A DNA stretch of 64,000 nucleotides, from contig CM036197.1 in NCBI GenBank assembly GCA_020631735.1, forward strand, positions 49,647,880 through 49,711,879. The letters run 5' to 3'. The first letter of the stretch is position 1. Each line of letters opens with the position of its first letter. Positions 1 to 10,920 of the stretch are shown piece by piece. Origin of the DNA: Saccharum officinarum (Eukaryota; Streptophyta; Magnoliopsida; Poales; Poaceae). The translations under genes and the position numbers were made by a program. The notes beneath the pieces were generated by a model, which was given only the letters and a program-made list of their open reading frames with translations, ran no database searches and was not told the origin of the DNA.

Positions 1-1007
1 GGTGTGTCGTTTGTGCTATCTAGCTATCCGAGCAAGCTCTGCTTTAAAGTTAGCATTTGCATGGAAGAAGTTGGTCCCTACGTCTCCAAACTTTATCTAG
101 TTAATTGTTCCTCTTTGCCTCAGATAAGTTCTTTACTGTTGCAATAAAGAAATTAGCTTTTCTATTAGAATCTTCCTAAAGTTCCATTCAGGCACACTAA
201 GGTCCCTATGTTCCTCCACTGTCCCTAGTAAAGTGATGGTGAACTTTACATAGAGATTTTGTATTGAGGCTCCAAAGTTGAGACTACCACACTTTGAGTA
301 TCATTCGGAGATTTTCGAACTTGGCACTAATGATTTTTGCTTTGTATGTCCGATTGGTGGGCAGAGACCAATCATGTTGTGTACTTGTGTTATGGACACG
401 GAGTTTTCATGTTCACACCAATAGTTTTCAAATCTGAATGTTTTCCCCTTCGGGATGTCAGTGGAGATATCAATGATACAAGGACAGTGATATCAAGTTT
501 CGTTTACAAGGCTTATGACAGAGGCTTCAGGGTATGAAAGGGTCCAAGAGTTAGAGGTGAAGAATCAATCCAGCCTTTCGAGGAGAGGTAGAGCCTGTTT
601 ATTTGACCAAGTAAATTTCCTTCCAAGTAAGGGCAGCTCAACTAGCCCAAGGGCACTCATAGCTTCATTAAAGAGTAGCATCTCATTGATAACTCCTCCC
701 AGTTTGTTTCTGTCCTCGAGTTTCCTGATTAGGTTCAAATCTCCAAGGATTAGTCAATCCATTTCTTCAGGCATTTCAGTGCTTTTGAACCATTGTAAGA
801 ATTATCTTTTCCCTTTGCTAACACATGGGCCACAAACGTTTTGTTAGTAACCAGCTTGCTTGTTGTGTAAGTAGGTGAATTGAGTGGAAAGACTGTAGGA
901 ATTTTGGAAGGCTAGTTTGCCTTTGAAAATTTTGCTTTTTCCATCCAACACCTAAATTGACGTGACAATGGTTGAATCTGAGATTCTATATATAAAGTTG
1001 ACCTTAA
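1..1007 (-). mobile_element. LINE (L1-clade) ORF2 remnant, antisense
   Basis: Read on the minus strand this stretch gives broken ORF2 protein of a plant L1-type LINE. Visible pieces are the end of the endonuclease domain (a LGDxNLIR block, then GRKFTWSNKQ and a PLLERLD block) and the linker before the reverse transcriptase (KTFRFENYW, then RDLSVPEWNFR and a block ending in FFHANA). Stops and frameshifts interrupt it; for instance the LERLDWFF block has TGA in place of the Trp codon. The part running into the RT lies before base 1. The 5' side is cut at 1007 by solo LTR A and would resume at 30350, where I no longer recognise LINE coding sequence. The family is different from the LINE at 39541-42440. 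Identification rests on remembered plant LINE motifs, not on a search. Confidence 0.7.
1003..1007. repeat. Target-site duplication of solo LTR A, left (CTTAA)
   Basis: CTTAA here and at 30345-30349 flank TG...CA ends of solo LTR A. Removing everything between them rejoins the host sequence. Confidence 0.8.
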
Positions 1008-2032
1008 TGTAACACCCCGGGTGTTAAGCTAGCATTGCATTACATTCATGAGCATAAGCATGTCCATATGGCATTCATTCATAATCATTAAGTGAACCAT
1101 GCGGAAACATGCTCATGAAACAAGTGAAACATGCATTTATAACTAATGCAACATGGTGTTTTCTTTATGCCCTGCCTAGATTTTTGTGTGCAATAATGCA
1201 AATGTGCCCCTAGGGCTATAAAAATATTTGATTCTTGCTTAGGACATAAAATGAAGCTAAGTTTGTGTTGGTGGTTTCATCAACTTCAAATTTGAAATTT
1301 TATTAACCTTGTTTGACTTTTAAATGGATTGCTTTGACTTGCTTTAAATATTAGTATAAAATCTTTGTTTACAAATGGGACCTAAACAAAAGTTGTAGAG
1401 AATTTTATGAGGAACAAATTTTGTTTTGGGGCCATGTCTTGAAAATGTTTTGAAATTGCTCAAAAATGCGTTTTGGTGCTGTTTATTAAAAAAAGAAATG
1501 AAAATGGGCAGCGCGCCCCAGTTCTCGGCCCAGTGGGCTGGCGGCCCACTCCCGTGTCACGCCCCGACCGCGCGCCCTCCCTGTTCCGCTTGCCGCGCAC
1601 CGCGTGGCTGCTGGTCACCGGCGGCCGTGGGCGGTGGCCGCGCCCTGGCAGCGCCATCAAGGCCGCGGTCCGAGCCGCGTCTGTCCGCGCCCGCCTCACT
1701 CCGCTTTGCCTCGCTCCTCTCTCTCCCTCGCCAGCAGCAGCCGCAAGCGCCGCCGCGCCATTGCCGGCCGCGGAGCTTCCACGCCTCCGCCGTTCGCTCG
1801 TGTCCGCGCCTCCACCATCAACCGCTTGACCTCGCCGTGCCACCCGTCGCCGTTATCGGCAAGGTGAGAGGGCCGATTTGGCCGCACTCCTCCCCCGTCC
1901 GCCATGGCGGAGCTCGCCGGAGCTTGGCTCCGTGCGGGCGACCCTACTCCGCTCCCTCTTTCTCCCTCTGTTCGCGCGCTTCGGCACCACCTCGACGCCG
2001 CGTAGCTAGTCCGCCACTTCCCGCGCCTCGCC

Positions 2033-5000
2033 GTGGCCGGAGTTGGCAGTTTCCCGTGGAGCAGTGCCACCGCTCGCCGGCGTCACTCGCTGTCGTCGCT
2101 AGTGCCCGCCTCCGCCCTCGTTTTCGCACCGCTGGATCCGCCTCGCCGTGAGGAAGCCTTTGGTGTCGGCCTTGCCGCCGGGGACCTCGCCCCCGGCGAG
2201 ATCCCGGCCGGTCAACGACCTCCCCTGCCCTGGTTGACTGACCGGTGGGGTCAGTTTGACTCGGGGCCCAGCTGCCAACGCCTCGGGTGCACTGGATCTG
2301 GGTGCGCGTAGCAATTTAGGGTTTTGTTTTAAAAAGAAATGATTTTCCAGAAATTGTGAAAAAGCTTGTAAAAATCATATCTTGAGATCTTGGGCTCCAA
2401 TTTGAGTGAAACAAATTTTGTTGTGCTTCTCTTGAGTAGATCTATCTATTAAAAATATGAGATGCCATTTTTGTGATACTTTTATATAGATCTTTATTTA
2501 ATTGTTAATATCTTGATAATCTTGTAAAATGCATATCGAATTCTAGTAATGTCAGAAAAATGTGATTCTTGTTTTGTTGGTCTTGTAATGTCATGAAGAT
2601 GCTATGAAAAATATATCCTCTCTATGAATTAAGTGGAATAAATGCTTGTATCTTGTGAAATTTGTAGTAAATAAAATATGTATGATATATGCTTGGCAAT
2701 TTTTCTACACTTCTCTTGTGCTAACAAGTAAGTAAGAAAAATATGAAATCTATTGTTTGATACTTTTCATAGTACAAAGTATTTTCATGTGCAATTATGC
2801 CATGTTGTTTGTCATTTTTGTGTAGGATGATATGCTTATCATTTTGACTTGAAATTTTTATGGTAGACTCCAGTAAGCATGTTCAAGCTTCAGTAATTTT
2901 CTCAGAATTTTTTGGGCACTAAAAATATCTGTCTCTATTATGTCCTTTTAATAATAGATGCTAAATAAAGCTTAATTCAATTAATGTTGGTCATCCATGG
3001 TACTTTTATAGGCTTTTAGAATATTTGTGACCTGATGGTGTGATTGGTTAAGCTTAGTTTAAAGTTTACATAGCAAGTATATTTAATCGATTCACTTGTG
3101 TGTATGTATGCATGTCTTGTTTGTTGTGTGAATAGTAACTAAAGAGGAGATTTGCACCCACTTGGTAAAATAAAAGTAAAAGTGTTCATTCGTATGCAAG
3201 CACTCATGTTCATCATATGTCATTTTTATACCATGTGCATTCCTCGTATTTACCTACGCATATGCATCATACAGGATCACAGGAGGGAACACCTGTGGTG
3301 GAACTCGAGGATCTAGAAGGGGGAATCCCACACGAGGTGCTCGGGGACGAGGAACAGGACATGGAGTTACCGGAGTGCACCGATCACCAGCCTAGCTCGT
3401 TCGAGAAAGGCAAGCCCCGGAGCATTTCCCTCCCTATGGTTTGCAATTAATTAAATTGTGTCCTTTATGTTTAATGCATTAAGTTATAGGAATTATCTTG
3501 AAACCGTTGTTGCATATCCATATATTCCTTGTCTACCTCGTGCGTGTATATATATACACACATATCTTTTCACCCTGCTAAGTTTAGGATCGAGTTAAAT
3601 GCTTAGCCATGTTTAGACCGGTAGAAGTCGGGTGATTCCTGTCACCTGCGAGATATAGGTGGTTACTGGTCGCTTTTGGCTATGTGTTGTTATCATGGAA
3701 ATAACCAAGTGTTGATGGATAAATAGAGACCGGACATAATTTTATGGGGTTTTGAATTATAGTAATTCCATCTGTGTCGATTAAGGATCATACCGTTGTA
3801 CGTCCCTCATGTCATGTTGAACGTATGCCCCTCATTTAGCTGGCCGGATAAGTCGTTCCGACCGCGAAGCTAGTGACTCTATTCGGGCCGGGAATCGACC
3901 CGCTGATCGCACCGTATTGGATCTGGATGGGGGACGATAGGGGTGCGAAGAGTGAGCCCAAGGGCAGGGTTAGCCTGATTCCTGGCAGTCAGATGGCCCC
4001 TGGGTACGGTGGTTTCTGTTGGTCCCATGACTTTACCAGAATAGTGCCATTGATGACCTGTAGCTCACTTTAGCAAGTGAGTGTGGTTTATGTGGGGAAT
4101 AATACACCAGCTGGTTAGTAATCGATTTGAATCGACATCGCTCCTGGATAGTGAGCACTTGACTTAAGCTACGTCATCGTAGTAATATTTATGGAAAACA
4201 AGGATGGTTATGTGGATGATGTTGGAAATGCTAAACCTGATATGGTTACTATTGATGTTAATAATTAATCAAGTGTTTGCTTTAGTATAGATGCTCACCT
4301 AGTATACTCAGGTTATATTAATAAGCTATTGTTAAAATACTTAAAGTGGTTCATAGATGATAACTTACGCTTTTCCGCAAAAATGGGTCAAGCTAGCCCA
4401 CTGAGATAAAGCCTTGCATGCTCCTTGATGTCCATTTATTTTAGTTTAAGATAGGTAAGTCTAGCTGAGTACCTTCTTGATGAGGACATGACACCAACGG
4501 ATACGACAATTGATTATAAGGTGCATTCGTTCCTATATTTGCATAGTAATTTTGGGTACAATTCACTTGGTTCCACATGTACATGTCGTTATTTGAATGT
4601 AGGTACACATGTGTCTCAAAGTGCAAGTCCATCAAAGTTAAACTTTCGGTTCATCGGCAACCCGATGGTGCTTCATTGGAAAGGCCATAACTCATCCATC
4701 CGGAGTGCGATCGAGGTCAATGAGCACTTGATGGAAAGCTTATTTGATAAGCTTTTAAATAGATCTGGTCCCACCTCAATATCACATTGGCAAGGCCTCC
4801 AAATTATCGAGACATTCTGCCACTATTTTCTGTCGGGTGCTACGGCGTCGTCGCGGGCTTGTTATTCACACTTGGGACCTAGGCCCACGTTGGAGCACGC
4901 CCCAAGAAGATAGAGAACACCTAAGAGATTCCCAAGGACGTCCTTCTCCTTGGCCACCACCTTAGGAGTCAAGCAAGGGCGTCCAAGCCAAGTTGTAGGC

Positions 5001-5719
5001 CAAATCCATATCAAGTTCGAGTCTATCTCGGGCTTCAGGACCAGTCTGTAGTAAAATGGACGCCCAGGACGCATCTGGACCTCATTTTCGATGATCCATA
5101 TATGGATGGAAAGATAATTTCATAAGCTAACCAATGGCTTTAGTTTTAAGCCCAAGTTCTATTAGAGTCAACAGGAATCGTCGAAACAAGTTAACGTCCA
5201 GAATATGTCAGGGCGCTGCGTCGCCGTCTTTTGGGCCGTTTGGCCCTTGTAACATGTCGAGACTTCTTAGCGACGTGAGTAGGGGTCCTTGGATGCCCCT
5301 TAGGCTTTATAATTAGTAGCTGCCACCTATGTTAGGGTTTGAGTTTTGCTTTAGATCAATCTGTCTTTGAACAGTCGCCGTTATCGGTTTGCGAGACCCT
5401 AACTTCGAGTGCTTAATCATATATCCGCAATTGTCACTTCAATTGAGTTGCGTTTTATCTTGTTCTTGCTTGTGTTCTTCGATTCGCAGCAGGAATTAGC
5501 CTTCGTGGCGAGGTCAACCGGATTGTGACACGATTGATAACCAGAGGAGACGTGCTGCTAAGGTTGCAGGGTTCGGATCTTTGTGATCTGAAGCCGGATC
5601 GGTGTGTCGCTTCCGACCAAATCGATAGTTATCTTGAACCTGACAGAAGATTAGGAATCACATCCCCATCACTTCTCGTACTCAGGGCTTTTATTCCATT
5701 TATTGTTGCAGATGGTTAG
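2033..5719 (+). pseudogene. Predicted three-exon LTR-embedded gene, degenerate copy in solo LTR A
   Basis: The predicted coding exons are 2033-2147 (donor GTGAGG), 3275-3409 (acceptor ATACAG, donor GC after GAGAAAG) and from 5712 (acceptor TTGTTGCAG). All joins are phase 1, exactly as in LTR B. Exon 1 begins M-A-GVGSFPWSS, comparable with GVGRFSWST in B. Exon 2 is acidic (VVELEDLE, then VLGDEEQD) and ends SSFEK, against VVVFEQ in B. In exon 3 the frame meets TAG after two codons (5717-5719), where B stays open for 24 codons. I treat it as a decayed relative of the B gene. Solo LTR C lies in the second intron. No function is known. Evidence is comparative only, and splice sites were judged by eye. 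Confidence 0.4.
4478..5671 (+). mobile_element. Solo LTR C nested in LTR A
   Basis: This 1194-bp unit starts TGATGAGGACATGACACC, ends CACATCCCCATCA and is flanked by CTTCT at 4473-4477 and 5672-5676. It carries a TATA-like GCTTTATAATTAG near 5305, followed by a leader-like stretch. It has no coding capacity and no PBS or PPT, so it is a solo LTR. The organisation recalls Tat/Athila-type grass LTRs, but I cannot name the family. It interrupts the predicted second intron of the LTR A gene. Confidence 0.75.
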
Positions 5720-5907
5720 ATATACTACGGCTATTGCATGAACTGTCTCTACCCTGCTGTGGGAGAAAACTAGACCATAGGCGTGGTCATTCCATATGTC
5801 TTATCCACCTGCTTTTATTGGACCAGATCATGAACTGGCACTGTATTCGAACTTAAGTGTGTGTGGGCATGGATTTGAACTATTTGCTTTCGCTACTTAA
5901 TTGTGAA

Positions 5908-5912
5908 CTTGG
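5908..5912. repeat. Target-site duplication of element B, left (CTTGG)
   Basis: CTTGG precedes the first LTR and is repeated at 30109-30113 directly after the last LTR. The whole block 5913-30108 therefore behaves as one insertion. Confidence 0.85.
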
Positions 5913-7121
5913 TGTAACACCCCGGGTGTTATAGTGCTAATTAATCTGCCATGTCATCATAATGCATTGCAAAGCATCCCTGTTAGGTTAAACTTGTTAT
6001 GCATCAACTAAAATGAGTTTACTTATTTAGGTTGAATGTGTTTCTCAGTGGTGTGCTCCGAACCCGAAAACCCTAATTTCGAATGCCACCGCAAATACTT
6101 AGTCCATGCCCTGTGTAAATTGAGGTGTGCGACTGTGTTGCCCACTAGTGTCAAGTGTAGGGTATGAGCTCAAGTACAACATTTAAAATGAAGCTCCAAA
6201 TTTGAGTTTGAATTGGAGTCCCAAAACTTGTCACGAGCTTTCCGATTCAAATTTAAATTCAAATCTGGGGAGAAATGTAAAAGAATTTTTAAAAGCTAAT
6301 TGGTCAACCAAGAGTGGCATTTGGTCAACCATGTCATGTTGGTCCAAATTATGCCCTTGGGTGAGGTTTTGATCACTAAGTAATCACCAATCAAAGTAGC
6401 AACAAATTTCGATTTAAAATTCCTCCGAAAACCCTAAATTTCAAAACCCTGTTTTACCCCTTTTGAAATAATTCAAAATCTAAGCAAAATTTGGAAAAAA
6501 GTTCAAAACCAAGTTTGTAGAACTTTTCAAGGGCTACAACTTTGGTGTTTTGAGTTTTCAAAGTTTTAGTGTAAAATGTGGAGCAATTTATGAAAATAAA
6601 CAAATTTCAAATTTAATTCATTTTTGTCCCCAAACTAAGATTTCAAAATGGAAGCTGATTTTGAAAAAGTTTTGAACAGCAAAGTTGTAGGTCTGGTCAA
6701 GATATACAACTTTGATGTTGGGAGATTTTGAAGTTTCAATGTAAAATCAAAAGTAATTTCTAAATTACCAAATCTGAAAAATGTGTCCCCTTTTGAGTTT
6801 AAACTCAAATTTCAAAATCCAGTGAGAATTTGAAAAAGTGTTCAATACAAAACTTGTAGAGCTTGAAATTCTGAAGATTTCATAGATTGGAAGTTTTTCA
6901 AGTTGTTACATGAATTTGAGAGTAATTTGAGAAAACAGTTTGAAAATTCAAAGTTTGGGGGGGAAGCTACAGTGCACCGGCGAATCACGCACCGGCAGCG
7001 CGCGGCATGGGCGCCGGCGAGCCGCCGACGTCGCGCTGGCCGCTTCCACGACCTTCCATCCTGCCACCGCGACCACAGGGACCGCTTCGCGCTCTCTAGC
7101 TGCTTCCTTGCTTCACAGCGC

Positions 7122-7128
7122 TATAAAA
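7122..7128 (+). promoter_or_regulatory. TATA box of element B LTR 1
   Basis: CTATAAAAGG sits in GC-rich sequence, the expected setting for an LTR Pol II promoter. The start site would be near 7150-7160. The same box is at 17398-17404 and 27209-27215. Confidence 0.65.
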
Positions 7129-7563
7129 GGGACCGACACCGCCACTGTCGCCGTCCGGTTTCATCATCGCCGCCGCCACCGTCCTCATTGCTCCGGCCAA
7201 ATTCGCCCTCCCTGCTCCACCGCATCCATCTCCATCTCGCCAATCGCTCCGCCATCACCTTGCGAACCTGTTGCGCCTCTTGGTGTAGATGCTACCGCTC
7301 AGGATCACCGGGGAACCATCGTCTTCCACCTCGGGTCGCCGCCGTCCCGGTTGAGCCCCGTCACCGTGACTAGCCGCCTCCAGTGTCTCTCCACTTCAAC
7401 CGATCACGCCTCTGTGATCGTGGTACGCCCCTGATGCTCCCTGGCTAGATAGTTTAAGCTTTGCACCTTTGTGGCGTCGAGTCGTCGGTCACTGTAGTTG
7501 CCGAGCCGCCACCGTCGTCGGTGAAGTGTCACCGGAGCTCGAACCGTGGGGCAAATTAGTAAA

Positions 7564-9693
7564 ATGGAGTCGTGGGAAGGTGTAGTTGGTGTCGGTCGGT
7601 TCAGTTGGTCGACCGAAGCCCCGGTCACCGGCCGGCCACCGCGCGAAGGTGAGTGAGCGCGCGGGAGAGAACGAGAGAGCGGAGGTAGGTGATGACAGGT
7701 GGGGTCGGCCTGTCAGTGAGAGAGAACGGGAGAGTGAGCGCGCGCGGGCTGGGCCGCGGTGCTGGGCCGCTCGGGCGAGTGCGAGCGCGCGTGCGGGCGC
7801 GCGTGAGCGGGCCGTCTGGTTGGGCCGGACCGCGGGGAAAAAGAAAAGTCAGCCCGATTTCGTTTTTGTTTTTCTTTTTCAAATAAATGAATAGTGTTAT
7901 TATTTGTTTATTTCATTAAAAATTGTGTAGAGTTCCAAAATTCATGAAAATTTTTGTGTAAACTTTTCAATGTATAAACTATCTAGGAAAAATGTTAAAT
8001 CATAAATTTGAATACTTTGAGCAGTAGAATTAATTAGTTTCATTAAAGATTAAATGCAACTTCCAGTAATTTTAATAATTAATTTATTTATCCAAAAATT
8101 ATGAAATTTATTATAACACTGTTGTAATTCATTCTTAACCCATAGAAAAAGTTTGAGCTTGATTAGGTAAAATTTGATCAACTTCTAATTATGCCCTAAA
8201 TATTAAATAGAAAATAAATTTTAATTTGAGAACTTTAAGTGTTGGGTGCCTTTTGATTGAGTGAAGTCCTTAGGTCACTACCCTTTGGTGATCTTTGGCA
8301 CCTTAATTTCATGATTGAACTCGTTAGTAACTTGTTAGGTTAAAAGCTGGTATCGCTGGAATCGTCGCTTCTAGTTAGTAGGTTTTCTGTTTGCGACTGT
8401 ACCGTAGAAGTCAGTTGTACTCCAGTAGTAACTCGTAGCATGTTATCATCAAGCATCATGTTTATCATCGAGCATCATGTTAAAGCATGTTATGTATTCG
8501 TGTAGTCTCCGCTTTCGAGGAAGCCGAAGTCGTCGATCAAGCTTCCGGAGAAGAGCGATCGTCGGTGGGTTCCGGACCAGGGGGTGAAGTCCTCGAGCCT
8601 GAGTCGGTCGTCGTGTTTGAGCAAGGCAAGCCCCGGTGCATTTAAACCCTATCTTGAGTTTTACAAATGTTTTATTATTTATATTATGGTTGACTGCATT
8701 AAGTAATTAGGAGTTGAGTGATAACCTAATTGCTGCATTATCATCCTTGATTATTGTGATATCAACCTTGATACCTGCTTTACAGAAAATGCGTAGTATG
8801 CTTCGCTATGCTTAGAAGTTAAGCTTTTAAATGAATGTTTACATAGCCATGACGGCATATCAAATGAATATTGAAATATGTGAATGAACTTGTAAGATCG
8901 GGCGGGTGGTTTGGCCACTGCTAACATGCATTGGGAAAGGAGTCCCACTGTATTGTTTCCGCCTTATCAGTTAAGGACCGTACGTTGTTGGCCCTCGCGT
9001 CATGGAGTTTTTATTAGTACTAGCCATGTGCCCATGTCGGGTAAGCCTTACTTTGGTTAGTCCATTACGAGAACGTCTAACCTCGCACTGGGAGTGGAGA
9101 GATGGCGAGAGTAACGTGTACCCTCGGGGCTAGAATCGGGCCGGGTTCGAGGAGTACTGTGCTCTCGGGTGGCGATGGACACGTTCTGGTTTTGGGAAAA
9201 CCCGAGTAAGAGTTGATATATGCAAGATTCAGTTCTACATATGTCGTGTGGTTAGGAATCCCCAGCTGGGTAAATGAAGCGGTTCGAATCGTCGTTACTC
9301 CACGAGAAAGGAGTCTTGGCCTTGCACCAACATCGTAGTTAAGAACTGGAATTGAAAGAAAGAATGAGAAAGGTTTTGATGATAATTACTTTGATCTAGC
9401 TTAGGATCACCTAGAATTGGTTAATGAACCATCAATGGTAAAAGTAAAATATTGAAGATAAGGACTTACCTTAGTAAGCTTTTCTGCAAAAGAAAATTTG
9501 ATTCTTGATTACCCGTACCTTGATTCCCTAAAGCTAGCATGCCCTTGGAGTCTTTGTCTTAGTCGGGTAAGTCTTGTTGAGTACTCTCGTACTCAGGGTT
9601 TGTTAACCCCTTGTTGCAGGTGCGGTTCATGAACAAGTCTGCTTCGAGCCTTGTTGCATGACCGTCGTGGTTGAAGACAGTGACGACGAGTAG
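7564..9693 (+). CDS. Predicted three-exon gene inside LTR 1 of element B (92 codons)
   Basis: Coding exons are 7564-7648, 8506-8625 and 9620-9693 (TAG at 9691-9693). Exon 1 is open from ATG to a textbook AAG/GTGAGTG donor and contains GVGRFSWS. Exon 2 follows GTGTAG, is acidic (FEEAEVVD) and ends VVVFEQ at CAAG/GCAAGC, a GC-type donor. Exon 3 follows TTGTTGCAG and ends TVVVEDSDDE. Both joins are phase 1 and no stop is met. The TATA box is 442 bp upstream and AATAAA lies 42 bp after the stop, so the whole unit fits within one LTR. Two short upstream ATGs (7289, 7434) precede the start. The last residues resemble a SUMO-interacting motif. No homologue is known to me; splicing and translation are unproven. 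It may be only a spliced leader for the element's mRNAs. Confidence 0.5.
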
Positions 9694-9734
9694 ATTGTGT
9701 GGCCTTTGGGCAAGGCATCTCGCTTGTGTGATGT

Positions 9735-9740
9735 AATAAA
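9735..9740 (+). terminator. Poly(A) signal in LTR 1
   Basis: AATAAA, with UGUAA-rich sequence around it (TGATGTAATAAAG, then TTTGTAATAATG). It is 42 bp after the predicted exon 3 stop. The copy in LTR 4 is at 29822-29827. Confidence 0.5.
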
Positions 9741-10023
9741 GTTACTACCGATACTTCTCTACTACTGGTTTGTAATAATGTTACATAAGGTTTGAAGTTT
9801 GAAAAACTGGTCTGTAATCTATGTTATTGTAAGACTTCCGCTACTTTACTCTGTTGAATATTTTGAATAAACTGTTGTAATATTGCAATACTCCTGTGAT
9901 TGGATCCTGTTCGGAGGAAAGCAGGCCTTTTAAGTTATGGTGAACATAAGTACGACTGTCAGAGGTCATTATGACAATGACGTGTGCTTGTGGGCCATCA
10001 TAATTAGGAGGTTCTGTCACAGC

Positions 10024-10035
10024 TGGTACCAGAGC
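10024..10035 (+). promoter_or_regulatory. Primer-binding site, element B copy 1
   Basis: TGGTACCAGAGC, two bases after the LTR end. It matches the usual plant initiator-Met tRNA primer site TGGTATCAGAGC with one mismatch. Confidence 0.8.
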
Positions 10036-10404
10036 ATAATCACTCGGGTTATTGTAGTATTACCTTGTAAAACTTCAAAATGATTTGGGTCAACAAATTT
10101 AATACTGATATTTTGGGTCCAAACTGCTTTTGCTTCTCTTAATCCATTCTATAGTTTCCTTAGCTCATATTTGAAAGCTTCGTAGTGAAGTATCATGTAT
10201 AGTGCCCTATGTTATAAAGATTGCATGTGTTACTTAAATCTTTCTGTTAGATCGTAAGTACGATGCATGCATCATGTTTAATTAACCTGCTTAAGTTACC
10301 TTCCCTTTTAAAGTGGTTTGGGTTAAGTAAGGTTCAATCCTATTCATGCTAACCTTCAGATCCCCCTATCTGTTCTCATCGTCCTAATTCTGTCTTGTTT
10401 TAGG

Positions 10405-10920
10405 ATGGCACGTGTGAAGACGACTCCTCGCAAGAAAACGGGTCCGCAAGGAGTGCCGCGTCATCAGTTGGCCGCCAGAGTTGATGGAGCAAGCAGTAGC
10501 CGTAATCCGAACCCGGATTCGGAGTCAGAGGTTGCAAGGCTTACATCAGAAGTAGAGCGACTGGAGCGCAACATGCGTTTTTGGAAACAGTTCCAGAAGG
10601 AGTCTTTGGAAAAGGAGACAGAAGCCAGGGCTCGTGTTCGTGAGTTGGAGCTTTATGTGACACACCTGGAGCAGTACAACACAGTCCTGCATGAGGAAGT
10701 TCATAGGCTAAATGATCTGATGAATCCCAATCATCAGCCCCAGGCAGTAGAAGATGATGTTGGTGCCGTGGTTGTTCCTGATGGAGAGGACAATGAAGAA
10801 GATCCGGAAGAAGATGAACCCATGATGGAAAGTGGGGATGATGCAAGTCATGTCACTGGTGCAAGTGCTCCAGAGAATGAGGAGGAAGTGATCGTGATCA
10901 GCGATGATGATGAGGAGTGA
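10405..10920 (+). CDS. Pre-gag ORF, element B copy 1 (171 aa, coiled coil with acidic tail)
   Basis: A complete ORF between PBS and gag. It has a basic N-terminus (MARVKTTPRKK), a long charged heptad region (about residues 38-105, e.g. LTSEVERLERN) typical of a coiled coil, and a very acidic C-terminus ending EVIVISDDDEE. The ATG comes one base after TTGTTTTAG, a good splice acceptor, so it may be translated from a spliced mRNA. The second copy (20665-21180) differs by a few substitutions and is also open, which argues for coding constraint or very recent divergence. I know no function for it. It is not the usual Gag, which follows at 11097. Confidence 0.65.
   Translation: MARVKTTPRKKTGPQGVPRHQLAARVDGASSSRNPNPDSESEVARLTSEVERLERNMRFWKQFQKESLEKETEARARVRELELYVTHLEQYNTVLHEEVHRLNDLMNPNHQPQAVEDDVGAVVVPDGEDNEEDPEEDEPMMESGDDASHVTGASAPENEEEVIVISDDDEE

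Larger units (their letters stand above)
1008..5912 (+). mobile_element. Solo LTR A (Tekay-like), left portion
   Basis: The LTR begins TGTAACACCCCGGGTGTTA, nearly the same terminus as element B, but is otherwise diverged from B. It has the same architecture: an AT-rich start, a GC-rich leader (about 1500-2310), a block ending GAAAGGCAAGCCCCGG (3404-3419) and a late TTGTTGCAG acceptor-like site (5703-5711). It continues at 30114 after element B and ends ...GTTACA at 30344. No PBS, gag or pol is present, so it is a solo LTR left by LTR-LTR recombination. Without its insertions it is roughly 3.9 kb. Element C (4478-5671) and element B (5913-30108) are nested in it, so A is the oldest of the three. 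Confidence 0.8.
5913..10021 (+). repeat. Element B LTR 1 (5' LTR, 4109 bp)
   Basis: TG...CA termini, with TSD CTTGG just before and PBS just after. Inside are an AT-rich U3, a TATA box at 7122-7128, a GC-rich leader to about 7850, a strong GTGAGT donor at 7649, an acceptor-like TTGTTGCAG at 9611-9619 and AATAAA at 9735. If transcripts start near 7150 and end soon after 9740, R would be about 2.6 kb and U5 under 300 bp, an unusual arrangement. Confidence 0.9.

Noticed and set aside
1426..2314. Long overlapping ORFs on both strands in the GC-rich part of LTR A
   Set aside because: Open in almost every frame because of high GC; products are low-complexity Pro/Arg/Ala. Only the part 2033-2147 is kept, as a candidate exon on comparative grounds.
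6903..7434. 156- and 164-codon ORFs at the start of the GC-rich leader of LTR 1 (and 26990-27521)
   Set aside because: They begin upstream of the TATA box at 7122, so the expected transcript would not contain their starts; composition is low-complexity.
7586..7894. 102-codon ORF with RE/RA repeats in LTR 1 (and 27673-27981)
   Set aside because: Reads through the GTGAGT donor into simple GAGAGA and GCGCGC sequence; likely intron.
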